Shown piece by piece: positions 16,277-24,660 of a DNA stretch of 64,000 nt. The stretch is from CAZEVY01 sp964515555 (GTDB taxonomy: Bacteria; Acidobacteriota; Terriglobia; Bryobacterales; Bryobacteraceae). The notes under the pieces are model-generated. The model had not been told where the DNA came from. It saw only the letters and a list, made by a program, of their open reading frames with translations, and searched no databases. The stretch is from assembly GCA_964515555.1 (NCBI GenBank), contig CAZEVY010000008.1, positions 35,913-99,912 of the forward strand, given 5' to 3'. The translations under genes were made by a program, and so were the position numbers. The stretch's first letter is position 1; every line of letters starts with the position of its first letter.

Positions 16277-18133
16277 TCACTCCACGGTGACGCTCTTGGC
16301 CAGATTTCGCGGCTGGTCGACGTCGCAGCCCAGGCGCACGGCGACGTGATACGCCAATAACTGCATCGGCACGACCTCGAGAATCGGCAGCGCCAGTTCG
16401 GCCGCCGGAGGAATCAGGAGCAGGTGGTCGGCCACCTTGCCGACCTCCTCCTCGTCGCCGTGGCAGGCGATGGCGACCACGATACCGCCGCGCGCCTTCA
16501 CCTCCTGGATGTTCGAGAGCGTCTTCTCGTAGCGCACGCGGCTCTCCTCGCTCGAGGGATCGCGCGTGGCCAGCACGACCACCGGCAGGTGCTCGTCGAT
16601 GAGCGCATTCGGGCCGTGCTTCATCTCGCCCGCCGGATAGCCTTCGGCGTGGATATAGGAAATCTCCTTGAGCTTGAGCGCGCCCTCGAGAGCGATGGGG
16701 AAGTGCACGCCGCGGCCCAGGAACAGGAAGTCGGTCGCGCGGAACAACTGGCGCGCCAGCTCCTCGTAGCGCGCGTCCTGCGACAGCACGATCTCCAGTT
16801 TCCCGGGAATCTTGAGCAGCTCCTGCGCCATGCAGGCGAGCTGGGCCTCGTCCGTACGCCCGCGCACGCGCCCCAGATGGAGCGCCACCACGAACAACGC
16901 GGCCAGTTGCGCGGTGAACGCCTTGGTCGACGCCACGCCGATTTCCGGCCCCGCGTGAGTCAGCAGCGTGCCGTCGGCCTCGCGGGTGATGATCGAGCCC
17001 ATCACGTTGCAGATGGCGAGGACCTTGGAACCCTTCTGGCGGGCCTCGCGCAGCGCCGCCAGCGTATCGGCGGTCTCGCCCGACTGCGAGATGACAATGG
17101 TCAGCACGCGCCCGTCGAGAATCGGGTCGCGATAGCGGAACTCGCTGCCGTAGTCGACCTCGACGGGGATGCGCGCCAGCTTCTCGATCATGAACTTGCC
17201 GGCCAGCGCGGCGTGCCAGCTGGTCCCGCAGGCCACCAGCTTCACCTGCTCGAAGCCCGCGAACTCCTGCGGCGAAATGTCGACCTCGTCGAGGAAGACG
17301 CGTCCCGATTCCTGGCTGAGGCGGCCCAGCATGGTGTCGCGCAGGGCGCGGGGCTGCTCAAAGATTTCCTTGAGCATGAAATGCTTGTAGCCGCCCTTCT
17401 CGGCCATGATGGGGTCCCACAGGATGTGGCTCACCTGGCGCTTGATGGGCTGCCCGTCGAAGTCGCAGAGCTTGACGCCGTCGCGCGTCAGGACGGCCAC
17501 GTCGCCGTCGGCGAGGAAAATCATGTCGCGCGTGTGCCCGAGGATGGCGGGCACGTCGGAGGCGAGAAAGTACTCGCCGTCGCCCAGGCCGATCACGGCG
17601 GGCGGCCCGCTGCGCACGGCCACGATCTTCTGCGGGTCGGTGCGCGCGATCACGCCGAGCGCGAAGACGCCGGTCACCTCACGCACGGCGCGCCGCACGG
17701 CCTCCTCGAGATTGCCGCGATAGTATTTCTCCACCAGGTGCGCGATCACCTCGGTGTCGGTTTCGGTGACGAACTTGTGCCCTTCGTCCTGTAGGCGTTG
17801 TTTGAGGGGCAGATAGTTCTCGACGATGCCGTTGTGCACCACGGCGATTTCGCCGCGCGCGCCCCGGTGGGGGTGCGCGTTCTCCTCGGTCGGGCGGCCG
17901 TGCGTCGCCCAGCGCGTGTGACCGATTCCGTAAACGCCGTCGACCGGCTGCTCACGCACGACTTCCTCGAGGTTGCGCAACTTGCCGGAGGCGCGGCGGA
18001 TGACCATCTCGCCCGAGTCGTCCACCACGGCGAGTCCCGCCGAGTCGTAGCCGCGATATTCCAATCGCCGCAGGCCGTCGAGAAGAATCGGGACGGTCTT
18101 CTTGGTTCCTATGTATCCGACGATGCCGCACAT
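16277..18133 (-). CDS. glmS: glutamine-fructose-6-phosphate aminotransferase (isomerizing)
   Basis: 618 residues, full length. Cys2 is the glutaminase nucleophile (MCGIVGYIG). The glutaminase domain extends to about residue 240 and two SIS sugar-isomerase domains follow (CGTSWHAALAGKFMIEKLA; SQSGETADTLAALREARQKG). The C-terminus LAKSVTVE is the invariant GlmS tail. It makes glucosamine-6-phosphate from fructose-6-phosphate and glutamine, the entry to UDP-GlcNAc for peptidoglycan, LPS and the polysaccharide cluster at 34-50 kb. It lies five bases downstream of purS on the same strand. No glmS ribozyme is possible in so short a gap. Confidence 0.98.
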   Translation of the reverse strand: MCGIVGYIGTKKTVPILLDGLRRLEYRGYDSAGLAVVDDSGEMVIRRASGKLRNLEEVVREQPVDGVYGIGHTRWATHGRPTEENAHPHRGARGEIAVVHNGIVENYLPLKQRLQDEGHKFVTETDTEVIAHLVEKYYRGNLEEAVRRAVREVTGVFALGVIARTDPQKIVAVRSGPPAVIGLGDGEYFLASDVPAILGHTRDMIFLADGDVAVLTRDGVKLCDFDGQPIKRQVSHILWDPIMAEKGGYKHFMLKEIFEQPRALRDTMLGRLSQESGRVFLDEVDISPQEFAGFEQVKLVACGTSWHAALAGKFMIEKLARIPVEVDYGSEFRYRDPILDGRVLTIVISQSGETADTLAALREARQKGSKVLAICNVMGSIITREADGTLLTHAGPEIGVASTKAFTAQLAALFVVALHLGRVRGRTDEAQLACMAQELLKIPGKLEIVLSQDARYEELARQLFRATDFLFLGRGVHFPIALEGALKLKEISYIHAEGYPAGEMKHGPNALIDEHLPVVVLATRDPSSEESRVRYEKTLSNIQEVKARGGIVVAIACHGDEEEVGKVADHLLLIPPAAELALPILEVVPMQLLAYHVAVRLGCDVDQPRNLAKSVTVE

Positions 18134-18138
18134 GAATT

Positions 18139-18402
18139 TCAGTCCAGGATCTCGACGCGATACTCCTCGATGACCGGGTTGGCGAGCACCTCGCGCGCGA
18201 TCTCATCGAGCTCCCGCGCGGCCTGCCCGCGGTCCTTCTCCGGCGAGATCGCGATTTCGAAGTACTTGCCCTGCCGCACGTCGCCGATCGCGCCGTAGCC
18301 GAGGCCGGTGAGCGCCGAGCGGATCGTCTGACCCTGCGGATCGAGCACCGTCCGCTTGAGCGTCACGTAGACACGCGCCTGAATTGGCCGGGAATCACCC
18401 AT
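18139..18402 (-). CDS. purS: phosphoribosylformylglycinamidine synthase subunit PurS
   Basis: 87 residues, the usual PurS length. Signatures are ARVYVTLKRTVLDPQGQTI at the start, GYGAIGDVRQGKYFEI in the middle and a C-terminal LANPVIEEYRVEI. PurS joins PurL and PurQ in step four of purine synthesis and mediates their complex. purQ and purL are not next to it; instead it is paired with glmS, another glutamine-dependent amidotransferase. The promoter overlaps that of the divergent membrane protein. Confidence 0.93.
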   Translation of the reverse strand: MGDSRPIQARVYVTLKRTVLDPQGQTIRSALTGLGYGAIGDVRQGKYFEIAISPEKDRGQAARELDEIAREVLANPVIEEYRVEILD

Positions 18403-18408
18403 AAAGTC

Positions 18409-18418
18409 AGGCTATCAT
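18409..18418. promoter_or_regulatory. overlapping divergent -10-like elements for purS-glmS and the 18425 gene
   Basis: Minus strand: TAGCCT (18414-18409), then six bases, then ATG 18402 of purS. Plus strand: TATCAT (18413-18418), then six bases, then ATG 18425. The hexamers share two positions, so polymerase can occupy only one direction at a time. This leaves no room for a conventional leader on either side. Confidence 0.45.
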
Positions 18419-18424
18419 GGGGCC

Positions 18425-19618
18425 ATGGCGCATAGTCTCTCGATGCCGGGCGGCGCGCTGGGCGCCGTCGGCGAGCGCGCGGCGGTGGAGCGCGCGGCGA
18501 TTCCCTGGTACGTGTGGTGCCTGGTGATCGGAACGAGTTCGGCGGTCGTCGGCGGGATCTGGGATATTTCGTGGCACAAGAGCATCGGGCGCGACACCTT
18601 CTGGACGCCGGCGCACCTGCTGATTTACCTGTGCGGCGTGATGGCGGGGATCGGCTCGGCGTGGATGATCTTCGACGCGACGTTCCGCGCGGCGTCGCCG
18701 CTGCGCGAGGCTTCCGTGCGGATGTGGGGATTCCGCGGCCCTCTGGGCGCGTTCCTGTGCGCCTGGGGCGGCGCGGCGATGCTGGTCTCGGCGCCGTTCG
18801 ACGACTGGTGGCACAGCGCCTACGGTCTCGACGTGAAGGTGCTGAGCCCGCCGCACGTGGTGCTGATACTCGGCATCGTCGTCATCCGCCTGGGCACGCT
18901 GCTGTTGGTGTTGGGCTGCATGAATCGCGCCGCGGGCGCGTTAAGGCGGAACCTGGAGCGCATGTTTCTTTACGTCGGGACGCTGTTCCTGGGCGCCTTC
19001 ATCGGCGTGTTTCTGGAATTCACGACGCGCAACTTCATGCACGGGATGCGATTCTACGTCGTGGTCGCGGTGGTGGTGCCGCTGTGCCTGGTGACGGTGG
19101 CGCAGGCGTCGTCGCACCGCTGGGCGGCCACGTGGATGGGGGCGATCGCGATGGCGATCGCGCTGTTGTTCCTGTGGGTGCTGCCGCTGTTTCCGGCCGA
19201 GCCGAAGCTCGGGCCGGTGTATTACAAGGTGACGCACTTCATTCCCAACGATTTTCCGATGCTGATTCTTCCGGCCGCGATTGCGATCGATCTGGTGCGG
19301 CGGCGCGTCGCGGGCTGTGGCCTCTGGCGGCAGGCGCTCGCCCTGGGGCCGGCGTTCCTGGCTGTATTCGCGGCCTGCCAGTGGCCCTTCGCGGATTTCC
19401 TGATGTCGCCGGCGTCGCGCAACTGGATATTCGGGACGCATTACATTCCGTTCTTCGTGCCGCCCGAGTCCGATTACGCGGCGCATGTCTTCACCGAGCC
19501 GCTGACCTCGGCGGCGTCGATCGCCCTGGCGATGCTCGTGGCGGCGGCGGCGGCGGTGTTGTCGGCGCGCGCGGGGCTCGGCTGGGGCGGCTGGATGCGG
19601 CGGCTTCAGCGCGGCTGA
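18425..19618 (+). CDS. polytopic membrane protein with intramembrane His/Asp motifs
   Basis: 397 residues, about ten TM helices. Polar motifs fall in or beside the helices: WDISWH at 46-51, TPAHLLIY at 61-68, FDDWWHSAYG at 125-134, SPPHVVL at 141-147, and ESDYAAHVFTEP near 352. The repeated spacing of histidines with aspartates and tryptophans looks like a metal or cofactor site within the membrane. I do not recognise the family with certainty. The protein ends GWGGWMRRLQRG. It is divergent from purS-glmS and convergent with the HTH-like gene at 19621. Confidence 0.78.
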   Translation: MAHSLSMPGGALGAVGERAAVERAAIPWYVWCLVIGTSSAVVGGIWDISWHKSIGRDTFWTPAHLLIYLCGVMAGIGSAWMIFDATFRAASPLREASVRMWGFRGPLGAFLCAWGGAAMLVSAPFDDWWHSAYGLDVKVLSPPHVVLILGIVVIRLGTLLLVLGCMNRAAGALRRNLERMFLYVGTLFLGAFIGVFLEFTTRNFMHGMRFYVVVAVVVPLCLVTVAQASSHRWAATWMGAIAMAIALLFLWVLPLFPAEPKLGPVYYKVTHFIPNDFPMLILPAAIAIDLVRRRVAGCGLWRQALALGPAFLAVFAACQWPFADFLMSPASRNWIFGTHYIPFFVPPESDYAAHVFTEPLTSAASIALAMLVAAAAAVLSARAGLGWGGWMRRLQRG

Positions 19619-19620
19619 GG

Positions 19621-19887
19621 CTACTGAAGGCGGGCGCGGCAGCGCTCGTGATCCACCAGCTCGTCGAAAATCGCCAGGACCTTCTTGCGATACGTGTAGA
19701 TGCGCCGCAGCGTGTCGCGGAACGAGGGCTCGTAGCGGCCGGCGCGAAGCCACTTGCCGAGCAGCGCCCTGGGAACGTCGATGTCGCGCCGCAGAGTTTC
19801 CACCGAGTGACCGCGCAGAAAGAGGCCATAGAACATCGCCGCCTCTTTCATGGGCGCCGCGGGGTCGATTTCGTCGTGCAACGCCAT
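19621..19887 (-). CDS. small HTH-like protein of unknown function
   Basis: 88 residues. The central segment GHSVETLRRDIDVPRALLGK has the shape of a helix-turn-helix. It is followed by a basic helix (RDTLRRIYTYRKKVLAIFD). Similar short proteins occur in acidobacterial genomes as hypothetical proteins. It might be a regulator or the DNA-binding part of a transposase subunit, but no transposase or inverted repeats flank it. A TATACT lies on its strand about 45 bases upstream. Divergent from the ADOP permease. Confidence 0.6.
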   Translation of the reverse strand: MALHDEIDPAAPMKEAAMFYGLFLRGHSVETLRRDIDVPRALLGKWLRAGRYEPSFRDTLRRIYTYRKKVLAIFDELVDHERCRARLQ

Positions 19888-20031
19888 ACCGCTACCGCCG
19901 GTTTCCCGGTCCGGACCTTGAAATTACGAAGTATAAACTTGGCCGGGCCGTCAGAGCAAGCGCGCGGGCGACGTGGGGGCAATAGGGGAACAACGAAGCC
20001 GAGGTTCGCGTAGCATATCAACGAGGATCGT

Positions 20032-22443
20032 ATGGGCGCATTCAGGGAAGACGTACGTTTCGCGGCGCGGATGCTGGCGAGGAACAAGCTGGTCACCGCG
20101 GCCGCCGCTGGAGCGCTGGCCCTCGGGATGGGGATGAACACCGCCATCTACAGCGGCGTCTCGGGCATTCTCTGGAACACGATGCCCTACCCGGAGCCGG
20201 AGCGTCTGGTCTCGGTCTGGGGCGTCAATCCGCAACGCGGCTTCAACCAGACCAACGTCTCCTGGCGCGACGCCGAGGACTGGCGGACCGCGCGGAGCAT
20301 CGAAAGCCTCGCCCAGTTTCGCTTCGCACGCGGCGCCATGCGGGGCGAGAGCGAGGCCGAGAGCGTCGAGATGGTCGAGGCCACCCCGGAGATCTTCGAT
20401 GTCCTGAAGGAGAGGCCGGCGATCGGGCGCGCCTTCGCCGCCGCCGACCGTCCGCCCGGCGAGCACCGGGTCGCGGTGGTGACCGAGTCCCTATGGAAAA
20501 GGCTTTTTCAGGCCGACCCCGGCGCGATCGGCCGCGAGCTGCGCATCGACGGGCGCGGCTACACCGTGATCGGCGTGATGCCCCCGGGCTTCCAGTTCCT
20601 GTACCGCCCGGCCGAGGTGATCATCCCGCTGCGGCTGACGCCCCAGCAGATCGCCGAGCGAGGCAACCGCGGACTGCGCGCCATCGCGCGCCTCGCCCCC
20701 GGAGCGACGGCGGAACGCGCAAACGCCGAGATCGCCTCCATCTCGCGGCGGCTGGAGTCCGAGGCGCCCGAGTCCAACCGCGGCTGGAACGCACGAATCG
20801 CGCCGCTCGACGAGGACGTGATTCCGCGCGGCGCCCGCACGGCGCTCAACACTCTGTTCGGGGCCGTCATCGGCGTGCTGGTGATGGCGTGCGCCAACGT
20901 CGCCAGCCTCCTGCTGGCGCGCGGAACGACGCGCCGGCGCGAACTGGCGATTCGCGCTTCGCTCGGCGCTGGCCGCGGCCGGATCGTCCGGCTGCTGCTG
21001 ACCGAGAGCCTGCTGCTGGCGCTGATCGGCGGGGTCCTGGGGGCCTGTTTCGCGGCCTGGGCGATTCCGTTTCTGCGGAGTCTCGCCCCGCCCGGTTTTC
21101 CGCGTATCGAGTTCATGCGCCTGAACCCGGAGACGCTGGCCTACACCTTCGCGCTGTGCCTGGTGTCGGGGCTGATCGCCGGAGTCGCGCCGGCGTGGCG
21201 CTTCAGCCGCGGCGAGCTGGCGCGGTCGCTCACCGAAGGCGGGCGCGGCGGAGCGTTCTCCCGACAGCGGACGTTGCAGGTGCTCGTGGCCGTCGAGATG
21301 GCGCTGGCCACCGTGCTGCTGACGGTGACCGGCGTGCTCGTGCGCAGCGTCATGTCGCAGGTCGCCGCCGACCCGGGCTTCGACCGCACGCACCTGGTGG
21401 CGGCGTCGGTGGCCCTGCCTCCGGCGCTGTACGAGGAGCCGCACCAGATCGCCGATTTCTACACCAACACCGTCGAGACGCTGCAACGGGACCCCCGCAT
21501 CGCCGCCGCCGCGGCGTCGCAGACGATTCCGCTCGGCGGCAGCAACTCCTGGAGCCCGGTCACCATCGAAGGACGCTCGACCCCCGACAACCAGCGCGAC
21601 CTGGTCGGCTACATGAACGTCACCCCCGGCTACTTCGCGACCTTCGGCATCCCGCTGCTCGACGGACGCGACTTCGGCGCCGCGGACCGCGCCAAGGCGC
21701 CCGAGGTGGCGATCGTCAACCAGACCACGGCGCGGCGCTACTGGCCGAAGGACGCGAGCCCGGTCGGACGGCGCTTACGGTTCGGCTCGGGGGCCGATTC
21801 GCCCTGGCGTACTGTCGTCGGCGTGGTGCGCGACGTACGGCATCAGAACGCGATCCTGCCGCCGCGGCCGGAGGTCTACGTGCCGGCGGCGCAATCGCCC
21901 TCGCGTCAGATGATGCTGGTGGCGCGCACGCACGGCGACCCGGCGCAAGCGGCCCCGGCGCTGCGGCGTGCGGTCGCTTCGGTGGACGCGAACCTGCCGG
22001 CCGGCCAGGTGGAGACGGTGGAGCAGATCGTCGACCGCCGCTATGCCGGGCCGCGCGTGACGGCGCAGATCCTCGGGTTCCTCTCGTTGCTGGCGCTGCT
22101 GCTGGCGGGGATCGGCATTTACGGCGTGCTCTCGTTCCTGACGAGCCAGCGGTCGCGAGAGATCGGGATTCGCGTGGCGCTGGGCGCGGTGCGCGGCGAC
22201 GTGATGCGGCTGGTGCTTCGACGAGGCTCGCTGCTCGCGGGCGTGGGGTTGGTCGTGGGGATCGCCGGGGCGGCGGCGGTGACTCCGCTGGTGCGGTCGA
22301 TTATGTCGGGCATCGAGCCGCACGATCTCGGGTCGTTTTCGGCGGCGGCGGGAGCGCTGCTGACGGTGGCCGTGATCGGCTGCGCGGTGCCGGCGCTGCG
22401 GGCGCTGCGGGTCGACCCGGTGAAGGTGTTGCGCGAGGAGTAG
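20032..22443 (+). CDS. ADOP-type ABC transporter permease (MacB/FtsX duplicated permease)
   Basis: 803 residues with the layout of an acidobacterial duplicated orphan permease. One N-terminal TM (about 17-37) is followed by a periplasmic MacB core domain (to about 275). Then come a block of TMs in an FtsX domain (about 278-400, including RRRELAIRASLGAGRGRIVR), a second periplasmic core (about 425-670), and a second FtsX domain with three TMs (about 680-800; RSREIGIRVALGAVRGDVMR). These mechanotransmission permeases need a MacB-like ATPase, none of which is adjacent, hence orphan. GAGGA seven bases before ATG supports the start. Confidence 0.93.
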   Translation: MGAFREDVRFAARMLARNKLVTAAAAGALALGMGMNTAIYSGVSGILWNTMPYPEPERLVSVWGVNPQRGFNQTNVSWRDAEDWRTARSIESLAQFRFARGAMRGESEAESVEMVEATPEIFDVLKERPAIGRAFAAADRPPGEHRVAVVTESLWKRLFQADPGAIGRELRIDGRGYTVIGVMPPGFQFLYRPAEVIIPLRLTPQQIAERGNRGLRAIARLAPGATAERANAEIASISRRLESEAPESNRGWNARIAPLDEDVIPRGARTALNTLFGAVIGVLVMACANVASLLLARGTTRRRELAIRASLGAGRGRIVRLLLTESLLLALIGGVLGACFAAWAIPFLRSLAPPGFPRIEFMRLNPETLAYTFALCLVSGLIAGVAPAWRFSRGELARSLTEGGRGGAFSRQRTLQVLVAVEMALATVLLTVTGVLVRSVMSQVAADPGFDRTHLVAASVALPPALYEEPHQIADFYTNTVETLQRDPRIAAAAASQTIPLGGSNSWSPVTIEGRSTPDNQRDLVGYMNVTPGYFATFGIPLLDGRDFGAADRAKAPEVAIVNQTTARRYWPKDASPVGRRLRFGSGADSPWRTVVGVVRDVRHQNAILPPRPEVYVPAAQSPSRQMMLVARTHGDPAQAAPALRRAVASVDANLPAGQVETVEQIVDRRYAGPRVTAQILGFLSLLALLLAGIGIYGVLSFLTSQRSREIGIRVALGAVRGDVMRLVLRRGSLLAGVGLVVGIAGAAAVTPLVRSIMSGIEPHDLGSFSAAAGALLTVAVIGCAVPALRALRVDPVKVLREE

Positions 22444-22665
22444 CTACCCGATCCTGACGCGCTTGCGCGATGACGTCGCGCCGGCGACGACGCGCACGCG
22501 GCTGGGGGCGACGCCGTAGTGGCTGGCGAGCACCTCGCAGAGCGCCTCGTTGGCGCGGCCCTTCTCCGGCGGCGCGGCGACTTTCACCTTCAGGGCGCCG
22601 TCGGCCATCGCGCCGATGACCTCGCTGCGCGAAGCGCGCGGGATTACTTTGACGTCAATTTCCAC
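22444..22665 (-). CDS. DUF167 (YggU) family protein
   Basis: 73 residues from GTG 22665. It matches DUF167: VKVIPRASRSEVIGAMADG at the start and KVKVAAPPEKGRANEALCEV in the middle, ending with VRVVAGATSSRKRVRI. Function is unknown across the family, which is often encoded with YggT or pyridoxal-binding YggS. It overlaps the stop of the upstream receiver-fusion gene by 11 bases and is the last gene of the leftward operon starting with tldD. Confidence 0.92.
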   Translation of the reverse strand: MEIDVKVIPRASRSEVIGAMADGALKVKVAAPPEKGRANEALCEVLASHYGVAPSRVRVVAGATSSRKRVRIG

Positions 22666-24202
22666 GCGTCACCGGGAAGGTGATCGTCTCGCCGGTCGGG
22701 ATGCGCGCCGCGGCAGTCGATGAAAAGAAGCCGCGGCCGGGCGCGTAATCTCTGTCGAGGAAAAACGCCTTGCTCACGGAGTCGATGCGGCACTCGCCCG
22801 CGACTGGCGCTGGACGGTCCCGGCCCTGCGGCTCCACCAGACACTCGAAGCCGATCTCGGCAATCCGCGCCGGCTGCGTACCCGGCGGCAGCTCGACCGT
22901 CGTGCGCACCCAGCCGTCGCGCTCGATGGCGTAGTCGGCGCGGCCCATGTGCGACGATCGCCAGCGGTTCTCGCCTTGCAATCGCACGACGGCCGCTACG
23001 CGGCTCGCGCGATTGGCGATCTTCGCCTCGATGTAGAGATAATTTCTCGGGTCGCTGATCTTCTGCCCGTCGACCGTGCCGAACGGCCGCAGCTTCCCCT
23101 CGCGTTGAAGCTCCTGCGCCGCCACGCGATACGTCACCGGGTTCTCGTCCATTACACGCTCACGGGAGTGCTCGCCCAACTCAACGGCAACCGGCGCGAT
23201 CTGGAATCGCATCGCCGACTCGCCCACGTCCGACACCATGTTGTTGTCGGTCACCGGAATCAGGAGCGGATGATACGCTTCGCGCCGGCCGGTGAACTCG
23301 ACGTCCTTGTGATCCTTCGTCTGGATGATCGCGCGGAGTGGCGCACCGTCAGCGTTCACGTCGACGCGGTAGACGTATTCGATATCCGTCGTGCGGCCCC
23401 AGCGCGCCATGAGCGCGCGCGTCGAGGTGCCGCCGTCCTCGTTCGAGAAAATCACGGTGAACTCGAGACCGCCGGGGCGCGTCTCGCAATAAACGACAAG
23501 CGGAACGTCGCTGAACCGCCCGATTGTATTGGCGCGCGCGAACAGCACCGGCGCGTGCGCGACACAGGCTTCGTAGGTGCGGTCGAGGCGGATCGAATGC
23601 ACGGGCATCTTCGCGACGCGCACCTCGTGATCGCCGGCGTCGAGGCGGCCGAGGAAGACCCGGTAGCCGTATCGTTCGACGCCCGCGAACAGCACGACCT
23701 GAAACGGGCGCCGGCCGTCGACGCTCACGTCCGCGACCGCTCCGGCCGCGCCGGGCGCACTCATCGTGATGGTCGCCGTGACCTCCGAGGGCGCATCCAG
23801 CCTGATCCGCGCCGAATCCTGCGCCATCGCGACCGCGCCCAGCAGCGCCATCGCGGCGCCCCGCACCCAGCCGAGCACGCGCGCCGAGCCCGCGGGCTTC
23901 TTCATCACCCGATCGACGAGCGCGCGCTCGGGGAGCGCCTCGAAATCGCTCGTCCAGCCCGAGAGCACCAGAATCCGGACCGACGGCAGCCGCTCGCGCA
24001 TCTCGCGAATCAGGCCCGCGCCGTCGTCGCGGCCAGGAATGCGCAGGTCCATCACGACGCACTCGGGCAGGTGGCCGGCGAACAGCCGCGACGCCTCGGC
24101 CGCCGTCGCGGCGGCGAACACCTCGCAGCCGGACTCGGTGAAAATCAGGCGGCGAATTTCGAGTTGATCGGGGTCGTCGTCGACCAGCAGAACGCGCGTC
24201 AT
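22655..24202 (-). CDS. receiver (REC) domain fused to an exported beta-rich domain
   Basis: 515 residues. Residues 1-103 form a complete response-regulator receiver: acidic pair at 8-10 (LLVDDDPDQ), phosphoacceptor Asp52 (VVMDLRIPG), Ser81 and Lys102 (VMKKPAG). No DNA-binding output follows. Instead residues 100-128 read exactly like a signal peptide or anchor (MKKPAGSARVLGWVRGAAM, ending in AMAQ), then a 385-residue domain of unknown family with repeated strand-rich segments. ATG at 23905 encodes Met100, so a separate exported protein could start inside the same frame. The start at 24202 overlaps the upstream stop by four bases. Confidence 0.8.
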   Translation of the reverse strand: MTRVLLVDDDPDQLEIRRLIFTESGCEVFAAATAAEASRLFAGHLPECVVMDLRIPGRDDGAGLIREMRERLPSVRILVLSGWTSDFEALPERALVDRVMKKPAGSARVLGWVRGAAMALLGAVAMAQDSARIRLDAPSEVTATITMSAPGAAGAVADVSVDGRRPFQVVLFAGVERYGYRVFLGRLDAGDHEVRVAKMPVHSIRLDRTYEACVAHAPVLFARANTIGRFSDVPLVVYCETRPGGLEFTVIFSNEDGGTSTRALMARWGRTTDIEYVYRVDVNADGAPLRAIIQTKDHKDVEFTGRREAYHPLLIPVTDNNMVSDVGESAMRFQIAPVAVELGEHSRERVMDENPVTYRVAAQELQREGKLRPFGTVDGQKISDPRNYLYIEAKIANRASRVAAVVRLQGENRWRSSHMGRADYAIERDGWVRTTVELPPGTQPARIAEIGFECLVEPQGRDRPAPVAGECRIDSVSKAFFLDRDYAPGRGFFSSTAAARIPTGETITFPVTRGN

Positions 24203-24660
24203 TCGCCGAAGATTATATTCGCGATGACCAGCTGCGGCAACGCCTGGTTCCAGCTCCCGGGGATGTTGTCGAACGGCAGCCGGAACCCGCGCGTATCGCC
24301 GGGCTTCAGCGGCCCGCGCACGATGGCCACGCGCTGTCGCAGCACGAGCTGTCCGTACGGGTCGTAGAACACGCAGTTCAACTCCACCAAACGCAGCGGG
24401 CGGTCGCCCGCGTTGGTAATTTTGCCCGTGATCTCGACCACGGCGGCCTGCACCCAGCTTTCGGTCTTCTTCATTTCGACCTCGCCGAGCTTCAGGTGCC
24501 GGACATACGCCTTGCCCTCGGCGGTAAGCGCGGGCGCGGCGTCGGCGGGCGCGCTGCGCAGAAAGAACCAGAATCCGCCTGCGCCGCCGGCGACCACCAT
24601 CGCCACGATCGCCAAGGGAATCAGGGAGCGCTTTTCCTTGGGAACCTGTGTGGGCGTCAT
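24199..24660 (-). CDS. single-TM anchored protein with FxLYD/DUF2393-like domain
   Basis: 153 residues: a basic N-terminus (MTPTQVPKEKRSLIPLA), one TM helix (about 13-35), then an extracytoplasmic beta-sandwich. The segment AAVVEITGKITNAGDRPLRL, with VELNCVFYDPYGQLVL and LKPGDTRGFRLPFDNIP, resembles FxLYD-type domains that bind partners at the membrane. It sits between tldE and the receiver-fusion gene, overlapping both by four bases, so it is presumably made together with them. Specific function unknown. Confidence 0.75.
   Translation of the reverse strand: MTPTQVPKEKRSLIPLAIVAMVVAGGAGGFWFFLRSAPADAAPALTAEGKAYVRHLKLGEVEMKKTESWVQAAVVEITGKITNAGDRPLRLVELNCVFYDPYGQLVLRQRVAIVRGPLKPGDTRGFRLPFDNIPGSWNQALPQLVIANIIFGE

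Noticed and set aside
16166..16360. A short plus-strand frame after the RHH antitoxin as its possible toxin
   Set aside because: The 64-residue product has no PIN or RelE features, is low complexity and runs into the end of glmS on the other strand.
22019..22443. Missing MacB ATPase as evidence of a truncated operon
   Set aside because: ADOP permeases are normally encoded without an adjacent ATPase, so nothing is missing.
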